Shown here in pieces: positions 61,655-64,000 of a DNA stretch of 64,000 nt (position 1 is its first letter; every line of letters starts with the position of its first letter). This DNA comes from Acidobacteriota bacterium (GTDB lineage Bacteria; Acidobacteriota; Vicinamibacteria; Vicinamibacterales; 2-12-FULL-66-21). The stretch covers positions 31,674 through 95,673 of the forward strand of contig QHWT01000075.1 in assembly GCA_003222675.1 (NCBI GenBank). The letters are read 5' to 3'. The notes beneath the pieces are model-generated. The model did no database searches. It was not told the DNA's origin and was given only the letters and a program-made list of their open reading frames with translations. The translations under genes and the position numbers were made by a program.

Positions 61655-63199
61655 ATGAGCTTAGACCCAGCCCTGCACGAGGCGCTTCGGGACCTTCCGC
61701 TGTTGTTCTCGCGCGGGGTGTCCGCAACCCTCAGCCTGGCGACCGCCCTCGAAACGGTCGCACGGCAGATTTGTGATCTTCTTGGCGCACGGCGGACTGC
61801 CATCTGGGTGCACGACCGCCGTGCCCGCGAGCTGGAATTGACGGCCACATCGGATCCGGCTGTCGTCCTCGGGGTCCGCATCGCCACCGAAGATGCGTCA
61901 CATCCGGCTGCGCGGGGCCTGCGCGTCGAACGCGCGCAATTCGTCGGCCCGGATTTGGTGGCGCCCCTGCGAGGCTGGCGGCGCGCGCTCGGGACCGTCG
62001 TCATTGAAGGACTCGAGCATGCGCCCATCGACCGCGAACAGGTCGTCGAGTTCGCCCACGAACTGGGACGTCAGTTATCCGTCGGCATCGAGAACGTGCA
62101 GTTGCTCGACGAGGTGCTGCGGCAGCGACGGCTGCTCGAGGACACGTTCAACTCGCTGGTCGATCTCGTCGCCGTCACGGACCGGGAGCTGCGGATTGTG
62201 CAGACCAACGAAGCCTTCGCGGCGCGCGTCCATGTGGCGCGCGCGGAACTGATGCAACGGACCATCGCAGAATTCGTCGCTCCGGAAACCGCCGCCTGGA
62301 TTGCGTCGGTCGATCCGGCGCTCGCGCCGACGGGCAGCAGCCCCATTGAAGATGCGCGTCTTGGAGGCACGTTTCTCCTGACGGCCACGCCTCTCATCAA
62401 CCAGGAAGGGCATGCCGTCGGACGCGTCCTGGTGGCGCGCGACATCACTCGCCAGACGCGGCTCGAGGCTGAGCGCGCGGCGCTGCGGGAGCGGCTCGCG
62501 CAATCGGAAAAGCTCGCGTCGCTCGGTCAATTCGTCGCGGGCATTGCTCACGAAATGAACAATCCCCTGCAGGGTGTGCTCGGCCATCTCGAGTTGCTCA
62601 TCGAGCTGACGGAAGCGGCACGGCCGGTCCGCCGTGAGCTGAAGCAGATTTACCAGGACGCCGATCGCGCAGCGAAGATCGTGCGCAGCCTGCTCGTCTT
62701 CACCGGGTCGCACCGTATGACTCGAAAGCGAATGCAGGTCGATCGCGTGCTGACGCGTGCGCTCGCGAGCCGGCGCGCCAGCCTGCAGCGGGGGAACATC
62801 GAGGTGACGCGCCGCCAGGGAACCGAGCTGCCACGGGTCGTCGGCGATCCGCTGTTGTTGCAGCAGGCGCTCCTCAACATCCTCATCAACGCTGAGCATG
62901 CGGTGATCGAAGGCGGGGGTGCGCGCCGGATCGACGTCGCTTCATCGACCGATGACTCGCGCGAACACGTCTTGCTCACAGTGCGCGATACCGGTCCCGG
63001 CATTCCGCCCGACGTGTTGCCGCGAATATTCGATCCGTTCTTCACAACGAAGGAGGTGGGCCAGGGAACCGGCCTCGGTCTGGCCATCACCTACGGCATC
63101 GTCCAGGAGCACGGCGGCACGATCAGCGCGTCAAACGCGGCTGACGGCGGCGCGGTCTTCCGGGTCGACCTGCCATCAGCCGAGTTGGTGGTAAAGTGA
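61655..63199 (+). CDS. Soluble hybrid-type sensor histidine kinase (GAF-PAS-HisKA-HATPase)
   Basis: 514 residues from ATG 61655; the open frame upstream is heptamer DNA. GAF domain (about 15-150), PAS (about 155-260), HisKA with His299 (GIAHEMNNPLQGVLGHLEL), HATPase with NILINAEHAV, RDTGPGIPPD, and GTGLGLAIT. No membrane helices, so the ligand is probably cytoplasmic. The partner is probably the HTH-receiver protein 18 bp downstream. Confidence 0.9.
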   Translation: MSLDPALHEALRDLPLLFSRGVSATLSLATALETVARQICDLLGARRTAIWVHDRRARELELTATSDPAVVLGVRIATEDASHPAARGLRVERAQFVGPDLVAPLRGWRRALGTVVIEGLEHAPIDREQVVEFAHELGRQLSVGIENVQLLDEVLRQRRLLEDTFNSLVDLVAVTDRELRIVQTNEAFAARVHVARAELMQRTIAEFVAPETAAWIASVDPALAPTGSSPIEDARLGGTFLLTATPLINQEGHAVGRVLVARDITRQTRLEAERAALRERLAQSEKLASLGQFVAGIAHEMNNPLQGVLGHLELLIELTEAARPVRRELKQIYQDADRAAKIVRSLLVFTGSHRMTRKRMQVDRVLTRALASRRASLQRGNIEVTRRQGTELPRVVGDPLLLQQALLNILINAEHAVIEGGGARRIDVASSTDDSREHVLLTVRDTGPGIPPDVLPRIFDPFFTTKEVGQGTGLGLAITYGIVQEHGGTISASNAADGGAVFRVDLPSAELVVK

Positions 63200-63217
63200 C
63201 ACAGGGTCCCACCATTC

Positions 63218-63802
63218 ATGATCGATGAGAGCTTTCTGACGACCGAGGAAGTACTTGAGTACCTCCAGGTAAACCTCCGCACTGTGTATCGGCTGATCAA
63301 GGCCGGCAAGATTCCCGCGGTCAGGGTTGGCCGCCAGTGGCGCTTTCGCAAGCGCGATATCGATGCCTGGCTCGAGAGTCAGCGTCCGCGCACCGTCCGC
63401 AGCCAGCCCTCACCGCAACGCGTTGCGGCCGCCACGGATGCGCGTCCACGCGTGCTGGTTGTCGACGATGAGGCGAGCATCCGTGATTTGCTGGCAAAAA
63501 CGCTGGCTCTCGCCGAATACGACGTCGACCTTGCGCCCGATGGCCGCACGGCACTGGAACGGCTGCGAATCATCCCGTACGACCTTCTCATTACGGATCT
63601 GAAGATGCCGGGCGTGGACGGCCTCACGGTGATTCGCGAGGCGCGGCGTCTCAAGACGGACCTGCCCGTGATCATCATCACGGGCTTTTCGACAGAAGCG
63701 AGCGCTATCGACGCCCTCAACCTGGGGGTTTCCGGGTATTTGACCAAGCCATTCCGGGTCCCCATGGTCCTTGCCAAGGCAGCCAAGGCGCTCGGCGAAT
63801 AA
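63218..63802 (+). CDS. Excisionase-type HTH fused to a response-regulator receiver
   Basis: 194 residues: an N-terminal excisionase/MerR-like winged HTH (FLTTEEVLEYLQVNLRTVYRLIKAGKIPAVRVGRQWRFRKRDIDAWLES, about 6-53), a short linker, and a receiver domain with acidic pair D83/D84, phospho-Asp127 (LLITDLKMPG), Thr in IITGFST and Lys in YLTKPF. The DNA-binding part is N-terminal rather than C-terminal, opposite to most response regulators. It sits 18 bp after the GAF-PAS kinase, its likely partner. Confidence 0.88.
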   Translation: MIDESFLTTEEVLEYLQVNLRTVYRLIKAGKIPAVRVGRQWRFRKRDIDAWLESQRPRTVRSQPSPQRVAAATDARPRVLVVDDEASIRDLLAKTLALAEYDVDLAPDGRTALERLRIIPYDLLITDLKMPGVDGLTVIREARRLKTDLPVIIITGFSTEASAIDALNLGVSGYLTKPFRVPMVLAKAAKALGE

Positions 63803-64000
63803 CGCAGGTTTTTCCCAAATCTGCGTGCATCTGCGCGGTGTTCGGCGCTGTCCAAGGCGACGAATGCGGAGCAGCTGTGTGTTTCGAGCTTGACGACCAG
63901 GCTGCGGCCGCGCTACATTGTCGTCACTGTTGTCATTTAGAGTTCTCTACTGGACTCTATATCGGCAACATTAATGACAGTAGAGGCCCCTATGTTCAAC
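63803..64000 (+). promoter_or_regulatory. Right-end regulatory region
   Basis: Begins with an ATCTGCGTG/ATCTGCGCG 9-bp repeat (63818-63842). TTGACG then 18 bp then TACATT (within 63889-63920) is a promoter candidate. TAGAGT and ACTCTA, 10 bp apart (about 63938-63960), form an inverted repeat before a possible start ATG 63992. The gene itself lies outside the window. Confidence 0.4.

Overview
The window is about 64 kb of GC-rich bacterial chromosome. It most resembles Acidobacteriota, probably a Vicinamibacteria-type metagenome genome. This placement is an inference from four things: an ADOP-type duplicated permease next to a PadR repressor, a B12-dependent class II ribonucleotide reductase, a form II (S-L-M order) CO-dehydrogenase-like cluster, and very abundant short intergenic repeats. 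No rRNA, tRNA, CRISPR array, prophage or intact insertion sequence was recognised.

Layout. 1-1560: a partial ADOP permease and its PadR regulator. 1590-2209: a Phd-like antitoxin / PIN toxin pair. 2265-9244: a molybdenum hydroxylase operon of the aerobic CO dehydrogenase form II type (coxS-coxL-coxM plus maturation genes coxD, coxE, coxG). 9241-10821: a convergent GAF/sigma-54 activator. 11158-17163: a STAS-like protein and a tripartite RND efflux pump. 17164-19761: small accessory genes, a RES-toxin fragment, an esterase and a cupin. 19924-22755: nrdJ behind two NrdR-type boxes. 23128-27175: a proline-rich lipoprotein and an NtrC/NtrB-like two-component pair. 27330-28874: a lipoprotein and a CPBP protease. 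28914-39833: a surface-glycan block with membrane glycosyltransferases, four or five GT4-type enzymes and a methyltransferase. 39894-52174 (all minus strand): an envelope and carboxylase run of fructose-6-phosphate aldolase/transaldolase, acyl-CoA carboxylase (carboxyltransferase, biotin carboxylase, biotin carrier), TamB, a BamA/TamA-like Omp85 protein and a SurA-N-like protein. 52240-55749: an LptM-type lipoprotein and hslVU. 55994-61495: a PEGA protein, an APC permease, secreted hypotheticals and an ECF sigma/anti-sigma pair. 61655-63802: a GAF-PAS histidine kinase and an excisionase-type HTH-receiver fusion.

The most unusual layer is repeat DNA. (1) Tandem 7-bp (sometimes 9-bp) repeats of at least eight unrelated sequences sit at gene boundaries. 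They often begin exactly at a stop codon, supply Shine-Dalgarno sequences, or run into coding sequence. (2) Small palindromes of about 20-24 bp share one architecture (GTR, an 8-9 bp stem, a TTYAR-type loop) but have different, compensated stem sequences. Several lie in frame inside genes (nrdJ twice, the NtrB-like kinase, probably the coxE end), like Rickettsia palindromic elements. (3) A GC-rich element of about 118 bp with a GGGGC-GGA-GCCCC hairpin sits directly before ribosome-binding sites and is tandemly triplicated inside the cox operon. (4) A 9-bp-repeat hairpin encodes the tail of a methyltransferase.

Three genes show frame damage: a BamA-like gene, a fused pair of membrane glycosyltransferases, and a 7-G tract near the end of the second of those. 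These could be real mutations or assembly errors.
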